Of a DNA stretch of 64,000 bases, positions 24,947 to 38,124 are shown in pieces. The notes under the pieces are model-generated. The model did no database searches. It saw nothing but the letters and a program-made list of their open reading frames with translations, and had not been told where the DNA came from. A program made the translations under genes and the position numbers. Within the stretch, counting starts at the first letter, position 1, and every line of letters begins with the position of its first letter. Source of the stretch: Guyanagaster necrorhizus (Eukaryota > Basidiomycota > Agaricomycetes > Agaricales > Physalacriaceae); the NCBI RefSeq assembly GCF_019112545.1, contig NW_025064880.1, positions 1,890,536-1,954,535 on the forward strand. The letters are read 5' to 3'.

Positions 24947-26138
24947 ATGTCCGGATCGTTCGCGTTGCCCACTCGTCAACTGAACCTCTTTGGTTCCCGG
25001 ACTGCTCAGCAGCAACAACAGTTTCAGGCACAACAGCTGCAGGCTCATCAGGTTCAGCAGCAATCCCAACAGCAATCGGCTCAGCATGGACTCGCCCTGC
25101 CGTCGGGTAACCCTTACCTCCAACAGCCATCGAGACCAGGCCTCGCCTTGCCAGGTCCTTCTCCGCTGTCAAATTCCTATCAGCCTCCACAACAGGCTTC
25201 ATCATCACAGTCTTCGTCGCAGACGCAGACGCCTCCATCGACGACGAATGCCGTAGCTGGGCCTTCCACCCCTGCCGCGACCCCTGCTCCAGCGATACTC
25301 ACTCTCGAGCAGCAGCATATCACTGCGGTCGAAGGTATCGTCCCCACCTTGCAAAACATCGTCGCTACAGTCAACCTTGACTGTCGCCTCGACCTCAAAA
25401 CCATTGCCCTACACGCCAGGAATGCTGAGTACAATCCTAAGGTTGGTCTTGTTCACATCCCCTTTAGCTTTGTTACACGCATCGAACTGGTTTCATTGTT
25501 CGACTAACAGCGTTTTGCGGCCGTCATCATGCGTATACGCGACCCCAAGACGACCGCGCTCATCTTCGCGTCGGGCAAGATGGTTGTGACTGGTGCCAAG
25601 TCAGAAGATGACTCTCGGCTCGCGTCAAGAAAGTATGCACGTATCGTGCAGAAACTTGGCTTCGATGCGAAATTTTCAGAATTCAAGATCCAGAACATCG
25701 TCGGTAGTTGTGATGTGAAGTTTCCCATTCGCTTGGAAGGTCTTGCATACAGCCACGGACAGTTCAGCAGCTATGAACCTGAGGTACGTACGCGTTAATA
25801 TCCATGTTCTCTTTGTGACTGAACGTTTGCATAGTTATTCCCTGGTCTTATCTACCGCATGATTAAGCCTAAAGTTGTGCTCCTAATATTCGTTTCGGGC
25901 AAAATTGTGTTGACTGGCGCCAAGGTAAATATGTTCTTTTCTGTTGTGCTTCCGCGCCTGTTCGCTATAGTTCAGTGCGTGCGTCAGCCATGGTCGTGAC
26001 CAAGTGCATGGCCATATGTCGTATGCTTTCAGTGGATAAATCCGCTGACACTGCTCGTTTGACTAATAGGTCCGAGAAGAGATATACACCGCCTTCAACA
26101 CCATCTATACCGTGTTGTGCGAATTTCGGAAACCCTAA
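24947..26138 (+). CDS. SPT15: TATA-binding protein (TBP)
   Basis: TBP binds the TATA element and nucleates transcription by RNA polymerases I, II and III. The start at 24947 ([17 protein letters not shown]) opens a Gln/Ser/Pro-rich N-terminal arm of about 115 residues. The saddle core follows as two repeats: [36 protein letters not shown], an intron at 25441-25508, [38 protein letters not shown], then [37 protein letters not shown]. After an intron comes [30 protein letters not shown], and after a long last intron (about 25925-26070, 146 nt against the usual 50-65) [22 protein letters not shown], which stops at 26136-26138. Every core element is present and the gene should be functional. Confidence 0.96.
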
Positions 26139-26846
26139 AGTGGTGTTTCATAGTCGACCACTCCACCTCCACGATCGATCTTGAACCTCATGTCCTTTTG
26201 TCGTACATTCTACCCCGCCGTTGTAGATCTCGAGGTGTGAGAAAGAGGCACCACTTTTTTGGCATTCTGCAATTTAAAAGCTTTCCACCCCCTCCCGGAT
26301 ATTTGCTTTTACGTGTGCTGATTGTTTTTTTATTCTTCGTTTCTTCTCGTGCAATTACCACTATTCCCCACCCATCCATGCAATGACAGACATAACATAC
26401 ACATACACATACAATACGTATACATAGCAATAGCATCACTTTTCCAGTGGACAATTCTGTGTCGTCGTTTAGTGTGAATACAGAGTCTTTTGACCATAAC
26501 ATTGGTGAACTCGGCGAGTTTGCTCACTATTCCCTGTAACTGCCGAAGCATTCAATCGGAACTGTGAAAACAGCGAAATGAAAGTTCACAGCTAAATTTT
26601 CGCCGTCCACATGTATGCAGGCAGGGACATCAAGGCTCAGAGTCAGCTGCGTGCCACCCATCGATATGGCAGCAATGAGAACCGTTGATCCCGATTGCGG
26701 GGAAGTATTTGACGGGCTAGGATTACTTAGCGTGTTTCTTTGCCTCATGTCCTAGAAGATCGGAACTCCATTCTTCTCGGTTTACATGAATACATTTCAT
26801 CGCCGCAACACATAGTTGGGTTATTCGATACCAGAATAACGTGGTA
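26139..26846. other. intergenic space, possible small minus-strand frame
   Basis: This is the 3' flank of TBP and of the RPP1 gene. A minus-strand frame at 26527-26748 (74 codons, containing SGSTVLIAAISMGGTQLTLSLDVPACIHV) is open but I recognise no family and see no supporting splice sites. A simple run of acatac/acacat units lies at about 26393-26425. Confidence 0.4.
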
Positions 26847-28084
26847 TCACGCAGTGCCATCCTGCTTCGATTTTTTTCGTTTCTTCTTCTTCGATCCTTC
26901 TTGCTCGTCCCGTGCTCGTTTATTGGCCATTGAGGTGGGATTGTTCGTCTGAACCGAGGGTGTCATTTCGAGTGGTTGAACGGGAGCTTGATATCCTTCC
27001 GGAATGACGAGTCTGGGCTCTGATAGCACTGCTCGATGCGTTTTCCGAGTTTCTGTATGTTTTCGGTTAGTACGGAAGCATGCAAGGCAAAAAGAGGTGG
27101 GAGACCCACGGGCACGCAAGACCAGGGATTTGGGCGATTTGGTCATACTACTGTGAGCTACGTCTTGCGGCACGCCTAGTAGTGTTATCCTGTCGAGGGC
27201 ATGGACGAATCAGGATCCAGCGCCTAGGATGATATGAGTGAATCACATACAGATTGCCTACATCCCCTGGTGCTCGCAAGTCGGCCCTGGAAATCGCACC
27301 GCTACTGACGATAATGCCTTTGCCTTTGCACACGCGCGCCAGCTCCCTTGCTGCGCCCCACCAGTTGCGTTTAGCTGATGCTCCATTCTCTGCTGCGCTC
27401 GCGTCGACAAGTGTGGAATCGTTTTCGCCTCCGAGAGCGCCAACGTAGGTTATCTCGAAGACCGCGCCATTCTTGATAGCTGTTCGGATGAGAGTGTGTT
27501 TGAGGTGGAAGGGTAGGCGGGGCAGGGTGAGCGGAAGGGAGATGATGTGAGCTGTGAGGGGCGAGGGGAGGCTGTGGGTGAGGCAAGCGAGAGCTAGGGT
27601 AGCTTGGTTTGTTGGAATGAGACTGAGGAGGTCGTATGTGTTGAACAGGGTCGTTTGGGCGTTGATCTAGTTAAGGTGAGGCGCACTGACTTGAGTGGGT
27701 AAATAACTGGGACTCACTAGGCCAAATCCTTTCTCACTGTCCCCGTCGAGTATTATAGAAAGCCTCTTCAGATATACGATGCCTTTCCTTGATGTTAGCT
27801 GCCTAAGAAGGGGATCTAATATGTTGACATGCATCTTGGGGTCGACTTTTTTTGCGACGGTTTGGGTGAAGGCGATCACGTTGTATCCCACTTTCTGCAG
27901 CGGTCAGACATATTGCTTGTTGAAAAAGAGGTTCAAGCATACAATGAATGAGCATATCGATTCTCGATTCAATAACGGACATCTGGGCGGCAGTATAGCG
28001 AATTTCAGTAGAAGGAGCCTGCTTTCCTTTTCCCTTTTTGTTGCCATTTTCTCCGAAAGATATCGGAATATTGAGGTCGTACAT
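26847..28084 (-). CDS. RPP1: RNase P/MRP protein subunit Rpp1 (p30)
   Basis: Rpp1/Rpp30 is a PHP-like TIM-barrel subunit of nuclear RNase P and RNase MRP, needed for tRNA and rRNA processing. The start at 28084 gives the family hallmark MYDLNIPI. Introns removed, the rest follows: VGYNVIAFTQTVAKKVDPKMHVNILDPLLRQL (about 27890-27800), GIVYLKRLSIILDGDSEKGFGL, YDLLSLIPTNQATLALACLTHSLPSPLTAHIISLPLTLPRLPFHLKHTLIRTAIKNGAVFEITYVGALGG (27640-27430), RNWWGAARELARVCKGKGIIVSSGA, DLRAPGDVGNL with ITLLGVPQDVAHSS, SPKSLVLRA, and RKTHRAVLSEPRLVIPEG. The C-terminus is a Lys/Arg-rich tail (SKKKKRKKSK) suited to nuclear or nucleolar import or RNA contact. Introns sit near 27700, 27240-27175 and 27110-27055. 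The gene appears intact. Confidence 0.93.
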
Positions 28085-29716
28085 GGTGTGACAAGCAGAA
28101 ACGATGAAGGCTTACGGTGCACAGGCGAGCATATCGTGATCCGAGATAGGGCGGACCGACGCGTCATATATGAGGTCATTCCAAGTTTGGACGAATCTAT
28201 TGCACTTGCTCTACTCCCCCATTGCTCTCACCCACCTCATGCCCAACTATCTGCTCCAATGCTGAAATTGCCTGGACGAGGCATCGTATTATCTTCAATG
28301 CTGAGGACTCATATCATCGTGGAACCGGCCGATAACATAGCATGCGAACCAAACCCTTTGTAGAGCTATTGCCGCATAAAAGGAGAGTAACTATCTGCGT
28401 CCATCCTGTCGACTCACCAGCATTGTCTGGCCATGGCTGGTGATCCTCTAGCCTATACTCGAGTCTCGGTTATCCGAAGCGCACCAAAATAGAATGAAAC
28501 CTATGCTACGAAAAGCATATCGAGGCAACGATAAGATGAAAGATCAAACAGCGAAGGTCGTCTCGTATGTATCAAGTGCCTGTGCTTCATCAGCAGCGTC
28601 TCTAAGATTAAGCATCAGGTCTTCGCTCGTCTTCCACTTGGTCCCCGGGCCAGCGCTACAGGAAGCCAACAACAGATGTTATCGAGGAAAATCGGGCCTC
28701 TGGGGATAGAGAACAGTAAGTATATGCGGTTGGATCTGACGAAAAAGTACTAACTGCAGACTTTAGTCACAGAAATAACTAGGTGCTTCAAGGGTGCTGG
28801 TGAAGCTTGAAGTGTGAAGGCTGTTCAACCTGCGCGAGAAACACATTTGAACGCTGCCGCCCATGAGATCTAACAATCTAACATCGTTGGATTGCTGTTG
28901 GACCAGAACCACACACCGACACAGATATACAGAAGCCTCATCCTGCAGAGAGGTAATGGGGCGGCCAAGAATCAGCTGACAACACGCAGGCGCCGAAGAA
29001 AGATCTAAAGAAGAAGCCATCAGGATCATATGCACCAAATTCTGTGACAGAGGAAGCTGATGTCGATTATCAGTCGATACAAGCGAAGTCGGAAGACCCT
29101 TAGACGTCGAGTTGAACCTCGCAAGTCGCTATGAGAGCCAGAAAGCTCTTGAAGGTTAGTATCGACAATAATAAGGAAAATTTACCCGCATTGAAGGTCG
29201 AACAGAGATGTTTCGACGGGGTCCTTCTCATTATATGCTGTTCACGCCCTGGCCGTACGCGCACAGGAGTCCGCGCCAATACCCAAACGTCCGAAGGGTC
29301 TTCTATGGCGACCATGTTTCTGTTCCTAAGACCGCTTCATCCCAGCCGCAGCGGCGATTGCCAAATCTTCTTTGACGTTTTGGCGTACAATTCTCATACG
29401 TCTTCCATACGTATTTCGAAAACACGTCTACTTGAGGAGCTAGTAGAAACTTAATCACTCAAGTTCCCCGTTGGACAAGCGGCAGGAAAAGAGCATGCAA
29501 AAGAGGTTACGTGGTCTGATAACGCGACAGCAGGATTCAGGTACTTAATTATGATCTTTGATTCCGCCACTACCCCGTAACTCCACGTGCCGAGGCCAGA
29601 GCCAAACAACTACTTTCACCCCGTTACGATTTTCTGATCATTCAACCACCCGGCCTTTCAGTGACTTAAAAGTGCTCGTCGATGGATTAGCGTCAAAGCC
29701 GGAAAGGAGAATATCC
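28085..29716. other. intergenic region, no supported gene
   Basis: Both neighbouring genes are transcribed away from this 1.6-kb stretch. Minus-strand frames at 28763-29038 and 29100-29315 and a plus-strand frame at 29131-29454 are open, but I recognise no domain and no consistent exon chain. It must contain the two promoters. Confidence 0.45.
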
Positions 29717-32027
29717 ATGTCGGCAAGCAAACGCATTTCCACCCCGAGCCGTATCCCCCGGAATTCCCTCAATACTCCTCGGCCACCGCCGTCAGATTCC
29801 CCAGGACATACGTCCACTTTCAAGTCGCTGTCATTTCGGTCTTTACTGCCATTTGGACCGAATAAGTCCACTACACATATTAGTCCTACTGTTACACCCA
29901 AGTCGAGCACAGGTTCTAATGGTACTGGCTGGCACGGAGGATTCGGGAGAGGAAAGGGTAATGTCAGTGGGGTCAAAGAAGGAGGACAGGAGAGGAAGAT
30001 GAGCTTTGGGAGGGTCATGGTCATTGACATTGGTCATACCAACAAAGAGAAGGAGTCAGTCGGTGAATTGACTTCTTTTACTTCTTACTCCTTGTACTGA
30101 CTTAATATCAGCAGTCGAACCGTCTGCTCCGACATCACCCCTTCCCGACTTGTCTACGATAATAGAGGCAGACACGTCTGGCATCAGTATAAGTAAACAT
30201 CTGCCACCTGTTTCTGTCCCAGATACCCCCCAAGATGAATCCAAGCTCCCCGACTTGGAGTTTTCGATACCCGACGACGAGCTCGACTTGTCCACCTCGC
30301 ACATAGGTGCGCAGGTACGCGAGGCCATGGCCTCTGGAGCTGGCTGGGGAAAGACCAAAATAACCAGCTTGGATGACGTGAAAGTCGAAGACAGCTTCGA
30401 TCTTGATAAAGAGGTTGCTAAGTTAATAGAGGGGGACGAGAAGCAGGGTCAGGATGAAGAGAGCTTCAACTTGGACCAAGAAGTCGCTAAACTCCTGGAT
30501 GCGAAGCGACCTTCAGATTCCGTTAATGGTCTGGACACGAGCAAAACGGTCATTTCTCCGTCACCTGATCGTACCGCAGAATCGTTGTTGCCACTTGCGC
30601 GACGTCCCCAGTCATCACTACCACGACTTAGACCCATGACATCGCCTGTCATGGTACAGAGCATTTTTAACAGGGAAAGCAGGGAGATTTCAACAGCCAG
30701 AGAGAACTCTCCCGCACGAACATCGATATCCACCAGTTCATCAAGGCACATACCTTCCTTTGAACACCATGAATTTCCTAGTCATCCCTCGCATATACAC
30801 CATTCAATGAAGCTTCCACCCTCACCATTGTCGTCAACCAGCACACCGCCCCCCTTGAAGCCCAAGGCGACGGCGCGTCCGCCAAGTGCACACACGCGTT
30901 TAAGGCCGAGCGTTGACATCCCTCGGACGTCCATCGACACGCCGTCTGTGAGATCGCGAAAGCGGAGCGTGAGCACCACCGGTACGGAGCCTAGACGAGA
31001 AAGGCCAGGGAGTAGTATGTCCTCCTCCCCTTCTCATCCATGGCTAGGTCCGCGTACGGAGAAAGCCTTCAAAGCTGCTGGGTTACTCGATTTTGACAAA
31101 GACCCGGGATTGAAACGCTACACCTCCTTGAGGGGGGACAGCCATCCGGGCAGCAGTAGGCGGGGAAGTGAGACTACTACATACAGTCGCGCGAGCGATA
31201 CCTTGGACAGTCCGTATCATGCACATGGGCGCGATACCCCTCGGAGCGTTAGTACCGCACCGACATCCATAAGCGACGTCGAGTCCGAGCGGATGCGAGA
31301 GAAACACGAGATGGAGACAAGCGCGTTGCTTGGTGCACTGAGCGACTCGCAGCGGCTAGTGAAGGTGTTAAGGGAGGAAAACGCTGAACTGAGGGAGCGG
31401 CTCGCGGACCGAGACGCCGAACGGAATGAGCTGATTGCCGAACGGCGGGAGTTTGAGGAGCGGCTGAGTGAGCGATTAGACCTAGCAGACCGTGTGGGCG
31501 AGTTGGAGGAGGAGAACGCTGCTTTGCGGAGTTTCGTAGATGGCCTTAGAAGAGAGGTGGCGGCGTGGGAGAGGAAGGCGGCATTTACCAAGGTCAGCTT
31601 CGATGCTGACGGCGATGTCAGTTCGATATCACGAGCGGGGAACAGTAGACTCGATCCGGATGACTGTGTACATTTCGATCCGGATATCGGCGTGCGCCTA
31701 GACCCCGACGTTGAGGAGGAAGAGGACCTGACTGCGAGGATCAGAAAGCGGGTTAGCACCGCGTCGAGTCTATTCCCCATTTTGCCGTCGAACATGTCGA
31801 TGCTGATGGCCGAGGATGGAGCAGATGTTGGGTCATCATCCTTGTTGAACCACCAATCTTATCAGCACTCACGGAAGGATTCGCAGGGTGACCAGTCGAT
31901 GATCACCTTGTCTTCAGGTCCTGGAAGTCCACGCAGTCTGTTCCTGAAGCCGGAGGATGAGGACCATTTGGTTGACATGGACAATATCAGCTTTGGGCCA
32001 GATGCAGCGGCTTTGCCCAGACATTAA
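29717..32027 (+). CDS. Ser/Pro-rich disordered protein with a C-terminal coiled coil
   Basis: I do not recognise a named family. Two exons are joined by an intron from about 30065 to 30115 (gtgaat..cagcag); this choice restores frame at KEKESVVEPSAPTSPLPDL. I use the ATG at 29717 (MSASKRISTPSRIPRNSL) because the upstream frame to 29558 looks like leader. The protein is about 750 residues. Most of it is low-complexity Ser/Pro/Thr with a short acidic repeat, DSFDLDKEVAKLIEGDE then ESFNLDQEVAKLLDAKR. A strongly heptad-patterned region near 31270-31590 (KVLREENAELRERLADRDAERNEL ... VGELEEENAALRSFVDGLRREV) should form a long coiled coil. Such architecture suits a cytoskeletal or spindle-pole scaffold, but I infer that only from shape. 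Confidence 0.75.
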
Positions 32028-32542
32028 GATTATCTATTTATTCGCCTTTCTTTGTAGGATATTTGGGGCACATTAATTTACTGGATACCCTATTTCATCG
32101 TTACTTGTTGCACTTGCTTCATTCACTGTATATTAGCATAACTAACATCGCTGCGCAATAAATGTATTCTTGTAACACTGACGACGCTTCTTCATTCATT
32201 TTCAATGTTAAGGGCATCGTAAAGCAGCTGCTCATCGCACTAAATCTGAGGGCGAGGGCTGTACTCTTTGAGTGGTAAATCAAGCGACATTCTTGGTACA
32301 CCGCTCTCATCAAGATGCTATTTGAACTGTATACACGTACATAAGAAACTTTACAGGATTTACACACCTCAACATTCCATAAACCAGATCCTCTCTTCCA
32401 ACGCTTTTATTTTCTCAGACATATAGTGTTTGATCGTACAAACATCATTTCCATCGGTTTAGAATCGGTCTACATTGACCCAACTGTCCCGCCTGTGCTT
32501 TCGCGCATGCTGAGCATCATTACAGGGAAAATTTCATCGCAC
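32028..32542. other. intergenic space between convergent genes
   Basis: This AT-richer 3' flank lies between the coiled-coil gene and the alpha-mannosidase gene. I find no gene or repeat in it. Confidence 0.55.
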
Positions 32543-35500
32543 TCACTTCCCCGTCTTTCCGATAGTCAACTTGACTGTCTTGACCTCAAATCTGTGGAAA
32601 TCCAGCTTGATCGACCCTCCACCCCTCGAGCCAGTCTCCGAAACCGTGAGCTCCTTCGCGTTAAAGTCATCTTCCAGTAGATTGGTAAGGAGGGCTTTCT
32701 TGACGTGGATGCCGCTACCAACGCGCAGCGTCGCCCGGGCATGCCCGCCAAAGGCCTCGTACAGACGTAGAACCACCGTCGTAACGTCCTTGGTGTTGTC
32801 TTCTCCACGTTTGACAGTCTCAAGGAACACATTGGGTGCTTCATGGACGGCAAAAGGAGTGCTCGATACCAACTCGTTCGCGATGTCGCCATGGCGGACT
32901 ACGTAGATCATAAGACAGATGAGGCGGCAGGCTGGTAATAGACTCACGATACAACGGTGAATTGAACAAATACGCGGCCATGGGTACGTCAGACTCCAAG
33001 AAGGATCCGACGTGCGGCATGACAGCCCAGGAGAATTTGTGTTCACCTTTCAGTCACTAGGTATCAGCATCAACAGGAAAGAAACCATTGAGCGACAAAC
33101 CTTGATCCTGTTCTGCATCAGGGGCCGTCGCACTGCGCAGGAGCGAAATACGGAGAACATTGCCCAAGCAAGAGAAACCGTATTTGGATTCAGAAAGGAT
33201 ACCAACTCCGTATCCGTATTCACTCAAGTCAGCGTACTTGTGGCCACATACTTCAAACTAGTGCGAGCTAAGAACGCGAACAAGCGCTGATACGCAGGTA
33301 CCAACTCACCTTGGCGATGTCCCAGGTCGTGTTCTTGTGGGTGGGCCGCTGTACGTGGCCGAACTGCATCTCATAAGTGGCGAAGTCACTGTGAAGATTG
33401 AGAGGCAGCTCGACTATAAATTTGTCAATCGCTGCGCTCTGCCATTCTGGGCATGCACCCACATTTCAAGAACTCGTGTCTTTGGCGCCAGTCAACCACG
33501 GCGTCGAAGACGAACATCGAGCGGGAGTTGAGTTTAGTCGTAGCTGTATGTTAAGGTAAATAAAAGTAATACTACTCACGGAACGAGGAACTATACCAGG
33601 AACTGCATCAAGAGAGATCTACAACAAGAGACTTGAGTGAAAGGCTGACGAGCGTCAGATCAGGCGTACTCACCGTCACAGATATTCTGCTCTGACCATA
33701 CTTTAATTCTGCTCTGACAGACGCACGCAGAGGACCATGGGCAACCACAGACATGTGAGAGAACTGCAATGGGTGCGGCATTTCCAAGTGATGGATTTCA
33801 ACATCTGTTTTCGAGATGAACATTAGGATCTTAGCAACACAAGAACGTCTCTTACCCCAAGCATCCCAATAATTAGGACGATCCTCGAAAATGATCAAAC
33901 CGCCAGTAGTTCCTTCCATGAGAAGCTCACGGCTGCAATCAGAGTTAGCAAACAATATAACAACATAAACAGTAATCGTACCCTTGCTGGACGTCGAGAA
34001 GGCTGGTGATCCTCCCACTGGAAATAGTTAATTGTACGCTGGCATTGCGCAATACAAAGTGATCGGATCCGTTTGTATAAACTGCGCATCTGGGTAGGAT
34101 CAAATTATATACCTCAGGGACATGAACTTACCAGCCACAGGAAGAGGCACCTCGGTCAGGGAAGGGCCACCCAAGTCATTGATGAGTCCAACGTTAGTCG
34201 AGGCAGGCCCGCACCCCATCATAACATACCCATCTTTGCCATCCTTAGAAGTTTGAACCAGCTTATCTCTCATGCTACCCGACACCGGGATCTTAACGAT
34301 CTCCTGTCGAGGGAAGAACGTGGTGTTGACTGCGAAGATTTTGGAAAGGTTCGCAGTCTTGGAGCTAAACTCCGGAGATGTGACCGAGACGGAATTAGGG
34401 AAGAGGACTTTGAATGCATCTTCCAACAAGACCTTACCACTCTTGAAAACTTCGGCGTAGTATTCTTCCGCTTCGTCATAGGCCATTCCACTGTTACAAG
34501 ATTTTAATTCATAACAAAGGAAGGAAATGATGTGACCCACATTGCGGATCCTGGGAGAACTTTAGGAGTTGAGGTAAATTCGACGACCATCAGTAGTGTA
34601 TAGGATTAAACCTACTATCGTGGACTGGCAGAGAACCAGATTAGGGTTTCTTCTGGATAATGACGAAAGTATAAACATACACTGGTTGAGCAAGACCTTC
34701 TCCCAATTGTCGTTGATTTGCGTTCTGGGATACTTATAATCTGGGGACTTGAACAAGGATGCCAGCGTAGCCAATTGCTAAGTACAAAACATGTGAGCTC
34801 TTTCCGCTGGTAGTGAGCATCATCGCATACCTCGATGTCGCGCATGAGGATCTCAGAATGACGGTTTCCCTTCTTAATTGATCCTTAATCAACTATCAGA
34901 CATAAAGCATGGGGCAATGTTCCAAGGTTCTCACCATGTGAAGTATATGTGCCGCGATGGAACTTACACAAAAGTCAGTAAGTACTATGGTAACGGAAGA
35001 CGACTGTCACCTCTAGATAAAGTTCACCGTGCCTTCGAATTCATCAACGCAATACTCCGCTTAGTGAAGGGAGTTAAACTCACCAATTCGGCAACTTGGA
35101 CCCTTGGCTCGTTGTTGACAACAGCATGTCAAAGAACTCGTCAACAGAGTGGCCCATGCTGACCGATTGCAGCTCTCTGTGGTTGTTAGTAACTGCCCGG
35201 ATGCGACGAAGCTGACTCCAAACATGAGAGACACCGGAGAAATATTATGAGACAGAGGTTACATTTTCCAACATCTTCGGTAAAGGACCTCCGCCTCCAT
35301 CTCCGTTTCCAAACACGAGAAGAGCAGCAGTCGATGATTCCAAATTCTAAGGAAAGAGCATGTGAATACAGCGTTATGCTAAATTGCGTTTACCGCTGAC
35401 CTTGTGGTTCTCAATGCCTTTTTTGACATCTCCAACAGTTGCCTGCGCGGTGTAGGTATCAACTGTACATGATTAGCTTGTACACACAGTAAATATGTCT

Positions 35501-37542
35501 GTCAACGAACCTGGTGTCATATGGCACAAAACCTGGGTGCCATCGATTCCCACCCAATTAAACGTACTGTGAGGAAAGTTGTTGCTTTATCGGCCGATTA
35601 GAAAGGAATACGCCTTAAACGGATATGGAAACCAACATGTTGTTCCTATCATGACTATGTATCAGTATATATAGACTTGAGCTTTGACGATAGCGTACCA
35701 GCTCAGCTTCTGTGTGAAGAAGTACTTCATCCCAGCACCTCGGATGAGTTGAGGAAGAGATCCAGTGAGACCAAAGGAATCGGGCAGCCAGGCTGTATCG
35801 CAGCGTTTGCCGAATTTTGACTCGAAATAACGCTGGCCGAAAAGAAATTGTCTGATCAAGGCTTCACCGGAAGGCATGTTCGAATCATTCTCGACCCAGG
35901 AGCCGCCGATAGGCTGGAACCTGCCATCCAGAACCTTCTCCTTGACTTTCTCGTACAAGGGCGGGTACAACTGGATATGATGTTAGAAGATATCGATGCA
36001 ACAGAGAGATATCTCGCCTGTTCAAGCCATTTGAATTGCTGCGCCTGCGAACAGGAGAAGCGGTGCTCAGGGTAACGTTCCATGAGATCGACTTGGGTTG
36101 ACCAAGACCGGGCAACTTTCTGTTGAGTAACATGATAGGGCCAGAGCCTTTTGAATAATACGAAATCAGTAAGGGTCCGAAGAAAAGGACTCGGACCAAC
36201 CAAGCAGTATCTATATGACAGCTAGGAGACTATCAGTATCGTGAACGAGCAGGATTGGTTTACGACATACTGGCCTAAATCAAAGTTAGAAGGTGTGTAC
36301 GTATTAAATAGGAGAGAAATTCATACCAATACCCCAGACTCTTGAATTTTTTTCGCCTTCATCATAGATACCAGCACCTTTGGCTTGCCACCCTACCCCG
36401 AAAACTTCTTCAGCAAGTTTACGAGCTTTCCCGATGGAAGAAACGTCTTCTTTATGGAAGACGTTTATAATCTCATTGGCAGCGACAAGAGCTTGGTTTT
36501 GTAACCTGCGGAGAAACTTGAGGATAAAGTTGAAACTAAAGGATGAAAAACATACGGCGTATTTCCCCAGAGATTGTCGATGATCTCACGCAGAGTCTGG
36601 AAGTCCCAAAGTAGATGCCAAGCTTCATGGTTGGGAACAACAAGATCTGCCGACGCGAGACCAAAGTACCTGTTCATCTATGGAACGCATTAAATGGTAT
36701 CTCTGCACTATCAGCCAACTCACATCAGGAGGTTCTATAGTATCGCCGTTCCATGGAACGCCAAACATTCCATTGCAGGTAGACTCGATTACGATCTCAT
36801 ATTTACCCTTCTTGCGCGCGTCTGGGGGAATAATATGCTCAACTCTACGATCTCCCCCATATCCCCCAGTGATGCCTACGAGTCATGAGATTGTATCACC
36901 TTGGTAACAGAAAGATTCAGACCTTGCAGCGGCAACCCGTCTGTTGTGTATACCATGGCCTCGCATCCGGGATCAAATTCAACTGTTGGTGGACTTTAAT
37001 TGGTGACTATAAGAGCCCAAGTCTGCAACGCACATTGCACAGTTTCGTATTGCTGCCAATATCCTGGTATAGTGAGCGAAACTTTCCACCAGTGGTTGGT
37101 CTACAACGTGTCAGCTTGCCTCTCCACAGCCTGAACTAACTCTCACCCCTCCGGAACAGAAAAATAAGATATAGTTCTAATCGTGTAACGCAACGGGACT
37201 TACATGAGGGCCCAAACGAATCTCCTTTACGAGCCGGTTTGAAGTCCTGCTTCATGGCTTCTTTGAATGTAGGCTTCGTGAGTCCGGGAGCACTCCACCT
37301 GACCAAAGATGCATTAACAAGCCTTACTTATTTGTCATCGATACATACACTTGAAGCTTTACATGCGAATCATTATCCACTCGATGAGTATAAAGCACCG
37401 AAGACAAGTTCATGTCAGAATAATGGCCGCCTTGGAAAGTTCCTAGCCTTCCCTGTGTGAGGCTCTTGACCCATTTAGCCCCAGCAGAGTAATTAAGCTG
37501 TGGATATCCCTCAGAGGGTTTCGTAGTATGATGGCAGCTCAT
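32543..37542 (-). CDS. AMS1: GH38 alpha-mannosidase, vacuolar/cytosolic Ams1 type
   Basis: GH38 enzymes remove alpha-mannose from free oligosaccharides and glycoproteins; the Ams1 group works in vacuole or cytosol. The gene is long with many short introns. The start at 37542 gives [21 protein letters not shown] with no signal peptide, as expected for Ams1. The catalytic region is clear: [34 protein letters not shown], then [35 protein letters not shown] (about 35960-35700), where the Asp of PDSFG is the expected nucleophile. The C-terminal beta domains include [36 protein letters not shown]-like repeats and the end [25 protein letters not shown]. The exon ending at the 32543 stop is well supported. 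Middle exon edges were not all resolved. Confidence 0.88.
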
Positions 37543-37643
37543 CGTTGTTGGTTAAGAACGAGTGACGTTGCGACTATTCGATTCGGCTGCCGGGCCGAGA
37601 GATTGAAAGTCGCATAAATATAATAAAATCAAAGAGGATCATC

Positions 37644-37715
37644 AGCAGCATGGCGCAGTGGTAGCGTGCGGGGCCCATAACCCCGAGGTCACTTGATCGA
37701 AACAAGTTGCTGCTA
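37644..37715 (+). tRNA. initiator tRNA-Met (CAT), no intron
   Basis: The acceptor stem AGCAGCA (37644-37650) pairs with TGCTGCT (37708-37714), and the discriminator is A. The anticodon arm reads GGGGCCCATAACCCC, placing CAT in a seven-base loop after the initiator-type G:C pairs. The T-arm loop has GATCGAAAC rather than TTCGA, which is the eukaryotic initiator signature. The first pair A1:T72 is also initiator-specific. The A box is TGGCGCAGTGG (37651-37661). Confidence 0.95.
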
Positions 37716-37734
37716 TACCACTCTATTCGAGCCG

Positions 37735-37741
37735 TTTTTTT
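37735..37741 (+). terminator. RNA polymerase III T-run terminator
   Basis: A run of seven T begins 20 nt after the end of the initiator tRNA gene, as expected for Pol III termination. Confidence 0.8.
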
Positions 37742-38124
37742 CCCTTTTCTAAGGGAAATCTATTTGGCTTCACTCTCCAGAGTTCCCCAGGACCAGGACC
37801 CAGACCCGGGCAAATATTGGACGTGTGTATTGCGAATCCTCCAGGGTATGTACATGTAGTACTTAAAAATTCCGTATAACCAACTTCCATATTTTACCGG
37901 ACATTCAACGGATCACATGAGGTCAACTTTGCCATCGATATCAGTGTCTGTTGCACCTGTACCGTTGTCACTGGACCCTGCACGACGGAGCGCCTAGAAG
38001 TGTTGACTAAGCGAAGGAGAGACCTCAGCTCTCAAGTCTCTCTCGTTGGTAGTCAGCGATGAGCGGACTGGTTTTGGATCATCTTCGCATAAAAGCCAGC
38101 TTCGTACTGTAAGACGCCTTCACA

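Noticed and set aside
26393..26425. Run of acatac/acacat units considered as a CRISPR-like or regulatory repeat
   Set aside because: It is a simple short microsatellite in a eukaryotic 3' flank, with no spacers and no unit structure beyond 6 bp.
28763..29315. Minus-strand open frames that might form a small gene
   Set aside because: I found no consistent exon chain and no recognisable motif.
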